Notes under the pieces: model-generated
Database searches by the model: none
What the model was told of the DNA's origin: nothing
Seen by the model: only the letters and a program-made list of their open reading frames with translations
Assembly (NCBI GenBank): GCA_963737545.1
Contig: CAVTTH010000003.1
Coordinates: 1,178,001-1,242,000 of the forward strand
DNA: 64,000 nt
Reading direction: 5' to 3'
From: CAVTTH01 sp963737545
Lineage (GTDB): Bacteria > Verrucomicrobiota > Verrucomicrobiia > Chthoniobacterales > UBA10450
In this document: piece by piece, positions 45,451 to 54,008 of the stretch
Layout of the letters: each line of letters begins with the position of its first letter
How positions within the stretch are numbered: the stretch's first letter is position 1
Position numbers and translations under genes: made by a program

Positions 45451-46080
45451 ATGAAAAAGCTCCTATCTCTTGCCATCCTTTTCGCCTTCGCCCTGCCAGC
45501 CGCGGCTCTGGCTCAAGCCACGATGAAGATTGGCACCGTCGACATGAATCGCGCCTTCAAGGAATACAACAAAACCAAGGACGCCGAAGGCAAGATCAAC
45601 GAAGCCAAGAATGCGGCCAAGAAGGAATATGACGACCGCGCCGATGACTACAAGAAAGCGCTGGATGAAGTCAACAAACTGAACCAGCAACTGGAAGCTC
45701 CGGCCCTCAGTGCCGAAGCCAAAACACAAAAGGCCAAGGAACGGGACGAGAAGATCAGCAACATCAAAACGATGGAGCGCGAGATCAACGAATTTCGCCA
45801 AACCCGCGAACGTCAGTTGCAAGAACAAGCGCTGCGCATGCGTGAAGGCATCGTGAAGGAAATCACTGACGTTGTGATGGACAAGGTGAAGGCAAACAAT
45901 CTGGACCTGGTTTTTGATAAGTCCGGCATGAGCTTGAACGGGGTGCCAATCCTGATGTTCTCTCGCGATAACATCGAATTCACGAACGAGGTTATTGCGG
46001 TTTTGAACAAGCCGGGTCGTGCGACGTCAGCTGCTCCAGCTAGCAGTCCTGCGGCTTCCGCGCCAGCGAAGAAGCCTTAA
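45451..46080 (+). CDS. skp: Periplasmic chaperone Skp/OmpH
   Basis: About 209 residues: signal peptide (KKLLSLAILFAFALPAAALAQ), the start KIGTVDMNRAFKEYNKTKDAEGKI, then a long coiled-coil arm region (residues about 40-130, Lys/Glu/Ala-rich) and the returning strand VFDKSGMSLNGVPILMF, as in trimeric OmpH/Skp chaperones that escort unfolded outer-membrane proteins to BamA. ATG 45451 was chosen for the signal peptide. A strong terminator follows. Confidence 0.92.
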   Translation: MKKLLSLAILFAFALPAAALAQATMKIGTVDMNRAFKEYNKTKDAEGKINEAKNAAKKEYDDRADDYKKALDEVNKLNQQLEAPALSAEAKTQKAKERDEKISNIKTMEREINEFRQTRERQLQEQALRMREGIVKEITDVVMDKVKANNLDLVFDKSGMSLNGVPILMFSRDNIEFTNEVIAVLNKPGRATSAAPASSPAASAPAKKP

Positions 46081-46096
46081 GCGGCATCAAGTTTCA

Positions 46097-46133
46097 AAAA
46101 AAAAGCACGCGCGTTGCGCGTGCTTTTTTTTTT
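46097..46133. terminator. Rho-independent terminator after skp
   Basis: Perfect 8-bp GC stem GCACGCGC-GTT-GCGCGTGC (46105-46123) flanked by an A-run before and a T-run of ten after, so it can work in both directions. It closes the bamA-skp operon. Confidence 0.95.
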
Positions 46134-46206
46134 GCTTCCCGGCGAAGATCGCAGCGCAGAGTCGAGTGCGGTTTGCCAGCAATCTGTGATGGGCAAATAG
46201 TTGACG

Positions 46207-47013
46207 ATGGGCTTTCGCTGGCGGGCATTAGCGATCCGGGCATTCTGTGGTGTATGTCTCATCGGTCCTGTGGCAGCGGCCGATTGGCGGACGACTCTCA
46301 CCGAGAGCCCGCCTGGGTCGTTCCCGCTCCCGCGATCGCTCCAGGCGAACTATCGCTTCGGCTGGAGTGGATTCACCGCGGCGACGGCTGAGATCAATTT
46401 TGCCAAACTACCCGATCGCAGCCTCCGAGTTGACGGCACCGGTCGGACAGTTGGGCTGGCTCGCGCGCTTTGGAAAATGGATGTGAACCTGACAGCGTCG
46501 GCTGATGGCAGGACCCTTCGGCCCATTGAAAGCACGGAGACCGAAACATCCCGCTCCAAAAAAACCTCCACCCATCTCGCCTTCGATGCGAGAGGCGTGA
46601 CACGCTTACGCAGCGAGGGAGACACGGTTCCGAAACCGATACGGTTTGATTTCCCTAATCTTTACGACCTTCAATCCGCTCTGCTTTACCTGCGCAGTCA
46701 GCCGTTAGCCGCGAAAGATGTTGAACGCGTCGTCGTTTATCCAACGACCTCTCCGTACCTCGCTACGGTTACTGTTCTCGGGCGCGAAAAAATTTCGGTC
46801 GGCACCGGAACCTATGATGCAATCAAGCTTGATCTGCAGTTGAGCAAGATAGACAAGAACGGCGAACTCCAGCCGCACCGGAAATTTCGGCGCGCGATCG
46901 GCTGGATTTCTGACGATGCCAATCGCTTCTTGTTGCGCGTTAGCGCGCAGATCTTTGTCGGAACGGTATTCTTCGAGCTGCAATCGGTGCAATTCGACGG
47001 TCCCAAACAGTAG
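46207..47013 (+). CDS. DUF3108 periplasmic protein
   Basis: About 268 residues with a signal peptide (AIRAFCGVCLIGPVAAA) and the DUF3108 beta-rich pattern: LQANYRFGWSGFTAATAEINF, ESTETETSRSKKTSTHLAFD, VERVVVYPTTSPYLATVTVLGREKI and GWISDDANRFLLRVSAQI. The family is exported and of unknown function. ATG 46207 is preferred to the TTG at 46201. It converges with the amidase gene. Confidence 0.82.
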   Translation: MGFRWRALAIRAFCGVCLIGPVAAADWRTTLTESPPGSFPLPRSLQANYRFGWSGFTAATAEINFAKLPDRSLRVDGTGRTVGLARALWKMDVNLTASADGRTLRPIESTETETSRSKKTSTHLAFDARGVTRLRSEGDTVPKPIRFDFPNLYDLQSALLYLRSQPLAAKDVERVVVYPTTSPYLATVTVLGREKISVGTGTYDAIKLDLQLSKIDKNGELQPHRKFRRAIGWISDDANRFLLRVSAQIFVGTVFFELQSVQFDGPKQ

Positions 47014-47029
47014 TGTTTGCCGCATTCCT

Positions 47030-47803
47030 TCAGCCTCCAGGGTCAGGCGACATGACCGCCGCTTGACGCTGGCGGACTGCGTCGCGATAGCGCGTGATTC
47101 CTTCGGCAATGGCGGTGGCGATCTGCTCACGATATTCCGGGGATCCCAGTCTGCTCACCTCCGTCTTGTTCGACATGAAACCTCCCTCCACCAACACCGC
47201 CGGATGCTTGACGTTGGCTATGACGAAAAACTGTTCGGCCTTCGTCCCGCGATTCAAAGCCTGCGTTTGCAAGACCAGCGCTTCCTGGATGAAGCCAGCC
47301 AGACTCTGACTCTCCAAGTCGGGAGTTAGCTCCGAACGATCCAGAAAGGGGAGCCAGGATGCCACGGCCGGGAAGAGCGCCGTGACATGCGACGCGTAGT
47401 AGGTTTCGACCCCGCCAGCACTGGCTTTTTCCCCGTCGTTAAAATGGATGCTCACAAAAATGCAATCATGTTCGCGATTAGCCACGGCGGCTCGATCGGC
47501 CAGCGGAACGTAATCATCGTGTTCACGAGTCAGGAGCACTGGCAGACCCTTCAAACGCACCAGACGCTCCACGCGTTTCGCGACGTCAAGCGTCAAATCC
47601 TTTTCAAGGATTCCCGCAGTCTCAACTCCAGAATCCGTTCCGCCGTGGCCGGGGTCCAGGATGACGAGAGAAACGGTCTCGAGTGCGGGTGGCGCCGGTA
47701 GGCTGGGTGCGACCGGCGTCCATGACTCGGGATAAAGTTGCAGCCAAACGAGCGAAGCAGCCATGAGAAGCAGCCCCAGCCATGGCCAAACGCGCCGCAT
47801 CAT
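47030..47803 (-). CDS. N-acetylmuramoyl-L-alanine amidase (Amidase_3)
   Basis: About 257 residues. An N-terminal membrane or signal segment (VWPWLGLLLMAASLVWLQLY) is followed by the zinc amidase domain: VILDPGHGGTDSGVE (first Zn His and nearby Glu), VLLTREHDDYVPLADRAAVANRE, FVSIHFNDG (Zn His) and the catalytic Glu near VLVEGGFMSNKTE. It cleaves the peptide from muramic acid during wall remodelling. It starts 43 bases after prcA on the same strand, so it is probably the last gene of the proteasome operon. Confidence 0.92.
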   Translation of the reverse strand: MMRRVWPWLGLLLMAASLVWLQLYPESWTPVAPSLPAPPALETVSLVILDPGHGGTDSGVETAGILEKDLTLDVAKRVERLVRLKGLPVLLTREHDDYVPLADRAAVANREHDCIFVSIHFNDGEKASAGGVETYYASHVTALFPAVASWLPFLDRSELTPDLESQSLAGFIQEALVLQTQALNRGTKAEQFFVIANVKHPAVLVEGGFMSNKTEVSRLGSPEYREQIATAIAEGITRYRDAVRQRQAAVMSPDPGG

Positions 47804-47846
47804 TCCCTTCTCCGCGAGCACAACGCGCAACATTCAAGAAGACGCT

Positions 47847-48632
47847 TTACCCCAAAGTACTCAGCGATGCTTTGACTTCTTCGTCGCTCAAGGGGCGATA
47901 ACGAATCGCCGACGTCGCTTTGCGTTCCAGGACGGCCGCTTCTACCCCGGTCGCTTTGAGCTGCTCCTTTCGATGCGCCATGATTACTTCGCCGTCGGGC
48001 AATTCTTTCACGCCATCCTGGCCCAGCGCCATACGTCCCACATTCCACGCCTCGAGCGCCGTGCGAAATGCACGCTCGAATGTGGCACTAGCGTGATGCT
48101 CCTTTTTCAGAAATGACTCCATCAAATCGGTCGACTGCTGCGTGCCGCTGAGCACCCCGAAATCCTGCTGCACCTGCGCAAACGCTCCGCCATTCGTCGC
48201 AATCGCTCCGTCGTAGTCCACGCGCAGAAACAAATCTTCGCTCGGCTTCCCGCCCACTTCTGCGAACAGCATGCGCGCGAGATAGGGAGCACCATAGACT
48301 TGCTCAAACGCCGCCTTCATGACCGGGCTGAGTGAATAGTGAGCCAGGCGCCGCAGCGAAACATCGGCGGCCGAGCGCGCGAATCCTTCCGTACTCGCCA
48401 GCTCGATCGCCGCCATGCGCAAACGTTCGATGTCGCCCGGATGGCCGATCGTTCCCATCGCCACCCGATCATAAATTTCGAAAATCTTTTGGCGCGTGCT
48501 ACCCAGAGTCAGCAAAAGAATTCCGTCGCGATAACCGACTGCGGCGATCGGACTCCCGGCCGCCAGTTGCATCTCGATGTACTCGCGGCGGTTCGCGATC
48601 GCTTCGACCCATCGGTACGGTTCTTCGATCAT
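47847..48632 (-). CDS. prcA: 20S proteasome alpha subunit
   Basis: Alpha-ring subunit gating the bacterial 20S proteasome. The 261-residue product has the Ntn/proteasome fold without an N-terminal catalytic Thr: RREYIEMQLAAGSPIAAVGYRDGILLLTLGSTRQKIFEIYDRVAMGTIGHPGDIERLR, then LARMLFAEVGGK and LFLRVDYDG. The start ATG overlaps the prcB stop (ATGA), the order prcB-prcA being that of actinobacterial and UBact-type operons. Its C-terminal region (about residues 215-261) is Lys/Glu-rich. Confidence 0.94.
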   Translation of the reverse strand: MIEEPYRWVEAIANRREYIEMQLAAGSPIAAVGYRDGILLLTLGSTRQKIFEIYDRVAMGTIGHPGDIERLRMAAIELASTEGFARSAADVSLRRLAHYSLSPVMKAAFEQVYGAPYLARMLFAEVGGKPSEDLFLRVDYDGAIATNGGAFAQVQQDFGVLSGTQQSTDLMESFLKKEHHASATFERAFRTALEAWNVGRMALGQDGVKELPDGEVIMAHRKEQLKATGVEAAVLERKATSAIRYRPLSDEEVKASLSTLG

Positions 48633-49453
48633 GCGACGTTCCGCTTGAAGATGGCGGCGATCTTTCGCTCGGGCAGTGTGGTAATGCCCGCGCCCGAAAC
48701 GATCTTGATGATCGGGAAAATTTTTCCGCCACGATCCACTCCGCCCGTTGCAGTATCCGCTTCAGCGGCGGTATCGAGCGCGCGCAACGCTACCGTCACC
48801 GCCTCCTCTTCCCGCAATTTTTGGAGCGACTTCTTCCCCCATTTGTTTTCGTGATGGAGAATTCCGCGCACAGCGGGTGATCCCGATCCGGTCGCAGCGT
48901 AATCGGTCACTTCAAATTGCGCTCCCATCGCGTCGTAAAAGTAGAGCCGCGCGGAGGGATCGGCCCCGGAATCGTAGGTGGCGAAAATCGGCACGACTAC
49001 TCCGACGCCTTGCATGACGAACCCGAAATTATCGCGCAGTAGTTTCGAAAGGGCGCGGACTTTGCCGTCCACGCTCATTTCCTGAAGTTGTGTCCGCCGG
49101 AAATATTGAAACGAATGCTCGAGCACGCGCGCCATTTCCCACGCCGTTGCAGGCACGCCGGCAATCGCCATAATGGAATGCCGATCGATTTCCAAGACTT
49201 TGTCAGCTCGATCGTAGACGACGGTGTTCCCCGAGGTGGCGCGGCGATCCCCCGCCACCAATACGCCATCCGCAAATTTGAACGCGAGAATAGTGGTCGC
49301 TTCTGTCGCGGCCCATGCCGGCTTGTTCGAACGTGTGGCTGGTTCCCCGCCAAACGCGGGAACTGCGCTGATCAATCCTTTGCGCCGCAGCAGTGCCGGA
49401 AAATCTTCGCTCGCGCCAGCACTCTCGCCGGGTGCCAGGCTATTCAGATCCAT
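48629..49453 (-). CDS. prcB: 20S proteasome beta subunit, with propeptide
   Basis: Catalytic beta-ring subunit, 274 residues. A 52-residue propeptide ends ...AATEA, and maturation would expose TTILAFKFADGVLVAGDRRAT. Counting from that Thr as residue 1, the catalytic set falls exactly at T1, D17 (GDRR) and K33 (RADKV). The C-terminal part contains YAATGSGSPAVRGILHH, with the conserved SGS. ATG 49453 is chosen because its A is also the last base of the ubact stop (TGATG); a GTG one codon upstream is also possible. Confidence 0.96.
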   Translation of the reverse strand: MDLNSLAPGESAGASEDFPALLRRKGLISAVPAFGGEPATRSNKPAWAATEATTILAFKFADGVLVAGDRRATSGNTVVYDRADKVLEIDRHSIMAIAGVPATAWEMARVLEHSFQYFRRTQLQEMSVDGKVRALSKLLRDNFGFVMQGVGVVVPIFATYDSGADPSARLYFYDAMGAQFEVTDYAATGSGSPAVRGILHHENKWGKKSLQKLREEEAVTVALRALDTAAEADTATGGVDRGGKIFPIIKIVSGAGITTLPERKIAAIFKRNVA

Positions 49454-49626
49454 CACTGACCGGTGCGCTGGCGGTAGCGCTTGGACTGGTTGGGATCCAC
49501 CTTGCGCATTTTTTTTAGAAGCTCTTTCGTATCGGGCCGGGATATGTCCGGCGAGCGCGGCCCGTCGCCTTCACCGCCCGGTTTGGGTCCCCAAGGAACC
49601 AGCGGCTTTTGAATGCGTTCAGGCAT
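49453..49626 (-). CDS. ubact: UBact, ubiquitin-like protein modifier
   Basis: A 57-residue Pup-like modifier, found by translating the gap upstream of prcB. It starts MPERIQKPLVPWG, has a Gly-rich middle (PGGEGDGPRSPD), and ends with the diagnostic SRPDTKELLKKMRKVDP...YRQRTGQ. UBact is known from several Gram-negative phyla, where it is encoded beside prcB/prcA and ligated through its C terminus. Here the last residue is Gln, so by analogy with Pup it would need deamidation to Glu (by Dop) before ligation. It is likely disordered apart from the C-terminal helix. Its TGA overlaps the prcB ATG (TGATG). Confidence 0.94.
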   Translation of the reverse strand: MPERIQKPLVPWGPKPGGEGDGPRSPDISRPDTKELLKKMRKVDPNQSKRYRQRTGQ

Positions 49627-49670
49627 GCTAAAAATTTTAGGGAGTATTGCTGAAAAGGCAACTGGCCACC

Positions 49671-49698
49671 GTCATCCCGAGTGAAGTCGAGGGATCCC
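49671..49698. repeat. Family A half-repeat in the divergent ubact-LysM intergenic region
   Basis: GTCATCCCGAGTGAAGTCGA followed by GGGATCCC, matching the left arm of family A. No right arm was seen downstream. The promoter of the ubact operon must lie within this 190-base gap. Confidence 0.6.
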
Positions 49699-49818
49699 GT
49701 GGCGTTGCCATACGCTTCCCGACTGTGGCGGTTGCGTTGCCGCCTCGGCTTCGATTCGCTCTGCCCAGAATAGCGGCGTGCTTGCCAGCGTCCGCGGCTG
49801 ATGCCAACATGAGAAGCG

Positions 49819-50310
49819 ATGAGGGCCTTCGCGATTTATGCTTGTCTCTTTTGTCTGGCTGCCGCGACCTGCGCAACGGCTCGCGCCCAAGCTGCCGTGG
49901 AGACTCCCCCACCATTATCAGAAACGATGCAACTGGAGCTGCTCACCAAGAAAATCGAAAAACAAAATGCAAAAATTGATGCGCTCTCACAGCAGCTTTT
50001 GAAGATCGAGCAGCAACTGGCAAAGCCCGGAGTGATGATCGGCGGGAGCACACCGGTTCCTGCGTCCACTCCCGCTCCGGCGATCGATCAGGCGCACGCG
50101 AATGCGAACAGCCACACGGTTTCGCGCGGCGAAACGCTCACCTCAATCGCGAAGATGCACAAAGTGGGTGTGGAAGAGCTGCAGAAATTTAATCACATCG
50201 AAAACGACCGAAAGTTGCAGATCGGGCAGATCATCCAAATTCCCGTTTCCGGTGCAACAGCGGCTCCTTCTCCCAGTCCGACGCCGTCTCCCGCGACCAG
50301 CGGCGACTGA
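49819..50310 (+). CDS. LysM-domain periplasmic protein
   Basis: A 163-residue exported protein: signal peptide (AFAIYACLFCLAAATCATARAQA), a heptad-like helix (residues about 35-70, LLTKKIEKQNAKIDALSQQLLKIEQQL), a Pro/Ala linker, and one LysM domain (HTVSRGETLTSIAKMHKVGVEELQKFNHIEN...QIGQIIQIPV) that binds peptidoglycan, then a Pro/Ser tail. The start follows GATGAG at 49819. The stop overlaps the next ATG. Confidence 0.9.
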   Translation: MRAFAIYACLFCLAAATCATARAQAAVETPPPLSETMQLELLTKKIEKQNAKIDALSQQLLKIEQQLAKPGVMIGGSTPVPASTPAPAIDQAHANANSHTVSRGETLTSIAKMHKVGVEELQKFNHIENDRKLQIGQIIQIPVSGATAAPSPSPTPSPATSGD

Positions 50311-50888
50311 TGGAAACGCCCTCCGGCCAGCAATGGTTTTTGCGCAAGCACGGAGACGGCAGCATTTTCGGGCCGCTCACGTTTGAACAACTCACGACCT
50401 GGGCTTCTTCCGCTCAGATTGCGCCGCACGACGCCGTCTCGACTAATCAGGAAATGTGGACGAAGGCCCCCATGTTGCCGGAACTCGGGATGGATTGGCT
50501 GGTCGAGCTGACGACAGAACACTACTACGGCCCGACCACTCTTGGCGCCATCCAGGAATTTCTTCATCTCGGCGAGATCAGCGGCGAGAGCTTCATCATC
50601 AATTCCTGTGACGGGACGCGCAGACAGATCAGTGAAATGCCGGGACTGTTGTTGAACATCGCACCGGTCACAGAGGAGAAACCAGTTCCTTCCTCCGAGC
50701 ATGTTTCGATGGCGGAACCCGCCACGACCAGAATGTCAATCGGCTTGCAGGACCGTATCCGGGAGCTCGAGCAAAGCCTGCGTGAGGAACGCCGCGCATT
50801 GGCCGAAGCGGAGCAGCGTTGCGCTGAACTGGAGCGCAAATGTCAGGAGCTTGTCCGGCAGCGAGTGCTGGAAATTTCCGGTTCGTAA
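50310..50888 (+). CDS. Protein with tandem GYF_2 domains and coiled coil
   Basis: A 192-residue cytoplasmic protein. Two GYF_2-like (DUF4339-type) repeats are seen: WFLRKHGDGSIFGPLTFEQLTTWASSAQIAP and ELTTEHYYGPTTLGAIQEFLHLGEIS. A C-terminal coiled coil follows (residues about 148-187, RIRELEQSLREERRALAEAEQRCAELERKCQEL). GYF domains bind proline-rich peptides; the partner is unknown. Coupled to the LysM gene by a TGATGG overlap. Confidence 0.82.
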   Translation: METPSGQQWFLRKHGDGSIFGPLTFEQLTTWASSAQIAPHDAVSTNQEMWTKAPMLPELGMDWLVELTTEHYYGPTTLGAIQEFLHLGEISGESFIINSCDGTRRQISEMPGLLLNIAPVTEEKPVPSSEHVSMAEPATTRMSIGLQDRIRELEQSLREERRALAEAEQRCAELERKCQELVRQRVLEISGS

Positions 50889-50898
50889 TTTCCGGCAA

Positions 50899-52653
50899 CT
50901 ACAAGGCCTCGGCCGCGACTGGTACATCCGCGCTCGTCGTTTCCAAGAAACTCTGCTCGCACAAGCGGGCGTACTTCCCCTCGAGCGCGAGAAGTTCATC
51001 ATGCGTCCCGCGTTCGATGATTCGCCCTCGATCGAGCACCAGAATTTGATCGGCATGCACGACTGTGGAAAGTCGATGCGCAATCACGATTGACGTGCGA
51101 TGAAACATCAGATGCTCCAGCGCTTCCTGGATGAGTCGCTCGGTCGCCGTATCCACGCTGGCAGTGGCTTCATCGAGAATCAGAATCGGCGGATCCTTCA
51201 GCAATGCGCGCGCGATCGATAACCGCTGCTTTTCGCCGACGCTCAATTTCACGCCGCGCTCGCCTACCTTGCTATCCAAACCGTTTGCCAGTCGATCAAT
51301 GAAACCGCGCGCATTCGCCGCTTCTGCCGCCGCGAGTAATTCTTCATCGGTGGCGGTGGGTTTACCCATGAGCAAGTTTTCGCGGATCGTGCCGTTAAAA
51401 AGAAAACTTTCCTGTGTCACCATTCCGATTGATTCGCGCAAGGGACGGAGCCCGAAAGAGCGCAACGGGCGCCCGTCGATCAGAATCTCTCCGGAAGTGT
51501 ATTCGTAAAAACGCACGAGGAGATTCACCAGGGTGGATTTTCCAGCTCCGGTAGCTCCAACCAATGCGACCGTCTCACCCGGTTTCGCATGAAAAGTGAT
51601 GTGATCAAGTGCGGGCAACCCTTCGCCGTACGCGAAGCTCACATCGTTGAAGCGGATATCTCCCGCGATCGAAATGGCCTCCCGCTTCTCCCAATCGGGC
51701 TCGATTGCTTCATCGATGATCTCGAAGACGCGTTCGCCGGCGGCGCGTCCGGCTTGGATAAGCTGGTTGAGTGAATGCAGTTTGCCGATCGGTTCATACA
51801 GAAAACCGGTCAGCATGAGAAAGGCGACCAGATTGCCCAGCGGCATCGCGCCGCGGAGAACCTCCTGCGCGCCGATAGCGATCACGAGCAAGACTCCGAG
51901 GGAGCCGATCAAATACATCGCCGGATTGTAAAGGGCCCAGACGCGCATAACGACAAGCGTCGCGTGTCGCAGCGCATCGCTGGCGCGATTGAAACGCGCG
52001 TGTTCTTCGCCTTCACGCACGAAACTTTTGATCTGCCGAATGCCCGCGAGGTTATCATGGAGCAAAGCATTCATGGCCGAAGAAGCGCGACGCTGCAGAC
52101 GGTAACGGCGATGAGCGGTGAGGGTGTACCACAGCGCGCCCCCGGCGAGAAGCGGCAATGGTGCGAGGCCGAGCAGTGCCAGCTTCCAATTCACGTAAAG
52201 CATTACGCCGAGCATGATGATTACCTGCAAAGCCGCGACGACGCCCTGCTCGACCCCGTCGATCAACATGCGCTCGACCGAGTTCACATCCTCCAGCACG
52301 CGCGTCATCAGATCGCCGGTTGCGCGATTATCGAACCAACGGACCGGCAGCAATTGAATGTGCGAATAGAGATCGCTTCGCAGATCGAAAATGACACGCT
52401 GTTCGAAAGTGTTGTTCAGGACGATGCGAGCGGCGTTCAATCCGTGCTGGATGACGAAGGCAATCGCGGCCACAAAAACGAGCGGCATCAATCGTTCCGG
52501 ATGATGATCCCGGACTACTTCGTCGATGATCCTCTTTGCTACTGCGGGAAAGACGATCACCATCAGCGTGCCGACGATGGCGCAGGCGAGTGTGGCCAGC
52601 CCGAGCCACGGGTAGCGCTTCAAATATGCAAAAACTCGCCAGGTTGTTCCCAT
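50899..52653 (-). CDS. MsbA-like ABC exporter (fused permease-ATPase)
   Basis: A 584-residue half-transporter: a six-helix ABC exporter domain (residues about 1-320; YFDNR-like motif RWFDNRATGDLMTRVLEDVNSVERMLIDG) fused to an ATPase with Walker A GATGAGKST, Q-loop MVTQESFLFNGT, signature LSVGEKQRLSIARAL and Walker B ILILDEATASVD. Such proteins flip lipid A-like lipids or export drugs; MsbA is the closest general analogue. Monocistronic and convergent with the GYF gene. Confidence 0.92.
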   Translation of the reverse strand: MGTTWRVFAYLKRYPWLGLATLACAIVGTLMVIVFPAVAKRIIDEVVRDHHPERLMPLVFVAAIAFVIQHGLNAARIVLNNTFEQRVIFDLRSDLYSHIQLLPVRWFDNRATGDLMTRVLEDVNSVERMLIDGVEQGVVAALQVIIMLGVMLYVNWKLALLGLAPLPLLAGGALWYTLTAHRRYRLQRRASSAMNALLHDNLAGIRQIKSFVREGEEHARFNRASDALRHATLVVMRVWALYNPAMYLIGSLGVLLVIAIGAQEVLRGAMPLGNLVAFLMLTGFLYEPIGKLHSLNQLIQAGRAAGERVFEIIDEAIEPDWEKREAISIAGDIRFNDVSFAYGEGLPALDHITFHAKPGETVALVGATGAGKSTLVNLLVRFYEYTSGEILIDGRPLRSFGLRPLRESIGMVTQESFLFNGTIRENLLMGKPTATDEELLAAAEAANARGFIDRLANGLDSKVGERGVKLSVGEKQRLSIARALLKDPPILILDEATASVDTATERLIQEALEHLMFHRTSIVIAHRLSTVVHADQILVLDRGRIIERGTHDELLALEGKYARLCEQSFLETTSADVPVAAEAL

Positions 52654-52751
52654 TGTCCCAGCAAAGTCCGCGACCGCCGCGTGCTGCGCAAGTGCCGCCG
52701 AGCAAACGCGCCTTTCATTTACACGAGGTTGACGCTGTCTTATCCTCCGTT

Positions 52752-53231
52752 GTGGTCATCCGCCAGATTTTCATCTCACCCGAACACAATTTTGTTGGCC
52801 ACCACGGCGGCGAACCGGGGAATTCTCCACTAATCGAACAGCAGCGCATCGACTGCGTCGCCGGCAAGGGTCTGCTCGGTGATCGCTATTTCAACCATCA
52901 GGAAGATTACAAAGGCCAGATCACATTTTTCTCGGCCGAAGTTTTCGAAAAACTCTGTGAGAGATTTGGGATGAGAGACAAGCCAGCCGGTGTCCTGCGC
53001 CGCAATGTCATTGTCTCCGATGTCGATCTTCTCTCGCTCATCGGCTGCGACTTCGAGATTCAGGGAGTGAAATTCCATGGCACTCAGCACTGTGCGCCCT
53101 GCGAGTGGATGGACGTTGCCTTCGCTCCGGGGGCAAAGGAGTTTCTCAAAGACAACGCCGGCCTCCGGGCGAAGATTCTTGCCGACGGTCCAATCGCCGT
53201 TGGCGAAGCACACTTGTCGATCGTGCGCTAA
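52752..53231 (+). CDS. MOSC-domain protein
   Basis: About 159 residues. The domain is recognised from FISPEHNFVGHHGGEPG...DCVAGKGLLGDRYFNHQEDYKGQITFFSAEVFE and the conserved cysteine region HGTQHCAPCEWMDVAFAPGA. MOSC domains handle molybdenum-cofactor-bound sulfur, but small stand-alone members have varied substrates. GTG 52752 is the first start that excludes the unrelated upstream frame. It converges with the Crp/Fnr gene, overlapping by four bases. Confidence 0.82.
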   Translation: MVIRQIFISPEHNFVGHHGGEPGNSPLIEQQRIDCVAGKGLLGDRYFNHQEDYKGQITFFSAEVFEKLCERFGMRDKPAGVLRRNVIVSDVDLLSLIGCDFEIQGVKFHGTQHCAPCEWMDVAFAPGAKEFLKDNAGLRAKILADGPIAVGEAHLSIVR

Positions 53232-53950
53232 AGTTCGCCAAGGTGTTTGCGGAGCAGCGCGTCGAGCTTGCGCGGCTGCGTAACGATGATCCTCTTGTCA
53301 ACGATTTGCAGTAATTTCTGATCGCGAAATTTTCCGAGTGTTCGCGAGAGCGTTTCGCTTGTCGTCCCCATTTCCGCAGCCAGCACGCGTTTTGTGCGAT
53401 CGAGTTTGATTTCAACAGGGCGATCGCTGACGGGGCGGGGACAACGTTTCAAAATCCAGTTGGCCAGCCGCGTCTCCATGTCTTTGAGCGTGAGGTCGTC
53501 GAGCAATCCTACGATTACACGAAGATGTTGGCTCATGGACCCGAGCATGCGCAACGCAAGCTCAGGACGTTTGCGTAAGAGATCGATGAAGTCCTTTTTC
53601 GGAACGAGCAGGACCGCGCTCGATTCGGTCGCGCGCGCGTCTGCTGGGTATCCGCCTTCAGTTGCGAGCGTCGCTTCGGCAAACGAGTCGATCGGATAAA
53701 AAACGTGAATGACCTGTTCCTTTCCTGCTGCGCTCACCCGATGGACGTTGATGGCGCCCTTCTGGATGATGTAAAAACCTTCGGAGCGATCGCCTTCGCG
53801 AAAGAGATAATCGCCTTTGGCGAGATGCTTTGGGATGGTGAATGATGCTATCGCTTCAATGTCGCCCGCGGACAGCCCAACGAAGAGCTGACAGCTGCGC
53901 AAGGTGTTTTCGATGACAAGCTGTCTGAAATGTTTCGATTCCAGCGCCAT
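53228..53950 (-). CDS. Crp/Fnr-family regulator, DNR-like
   Basis: A 240-residue regulator: an N-terminal cyclic-nucleotide-binding-like beta-roll (LRSCQLFVGLSAGDIEAIASFTIPKHLAKGDYLFREGDRSEGFYIIQKGAINV) and a C-terminal helix-turn-helix (TKRVLAAEMGTTSETLSRTLGKFRDQKLL). The Fnr cluster cysteines are not in evidence, so it is more like NO-responsive DNR/NNR regulators than O2-sensing Fnr. It is divergent from nnrS and adjacent to the nos operon, whose upstream region has a perfect Fnr-type box at 61395. Confidence 0.85.
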   Translation of the reverse strand: MALESKHFRQLVIENTLRSCQLFVGLSAGDIEAIASFTIPKHLAKGDYLFREGDRSEGFYIIQKGAINVHRVSAAGKEQVIHVFYPIDSFAEATLATEGGYPADARATESSAVLLVPKKDFIDLLRKRPELALRMLGSMSQHLRVIVGLLDDLTLKDMETRLANWILKRCPRPVSDRPVEIKLDRTKRVLAAEMGTTSETLSRTLGKFRDQKLLQIVDKRIIVTQPRKLDALLRKHLGEL

Positions 53951-54008
53951 TGATCGAATGCTATCCGGTCAGGGGTAATTGTCGATCTTGGCGGAATTTT
54001 CATTCACA

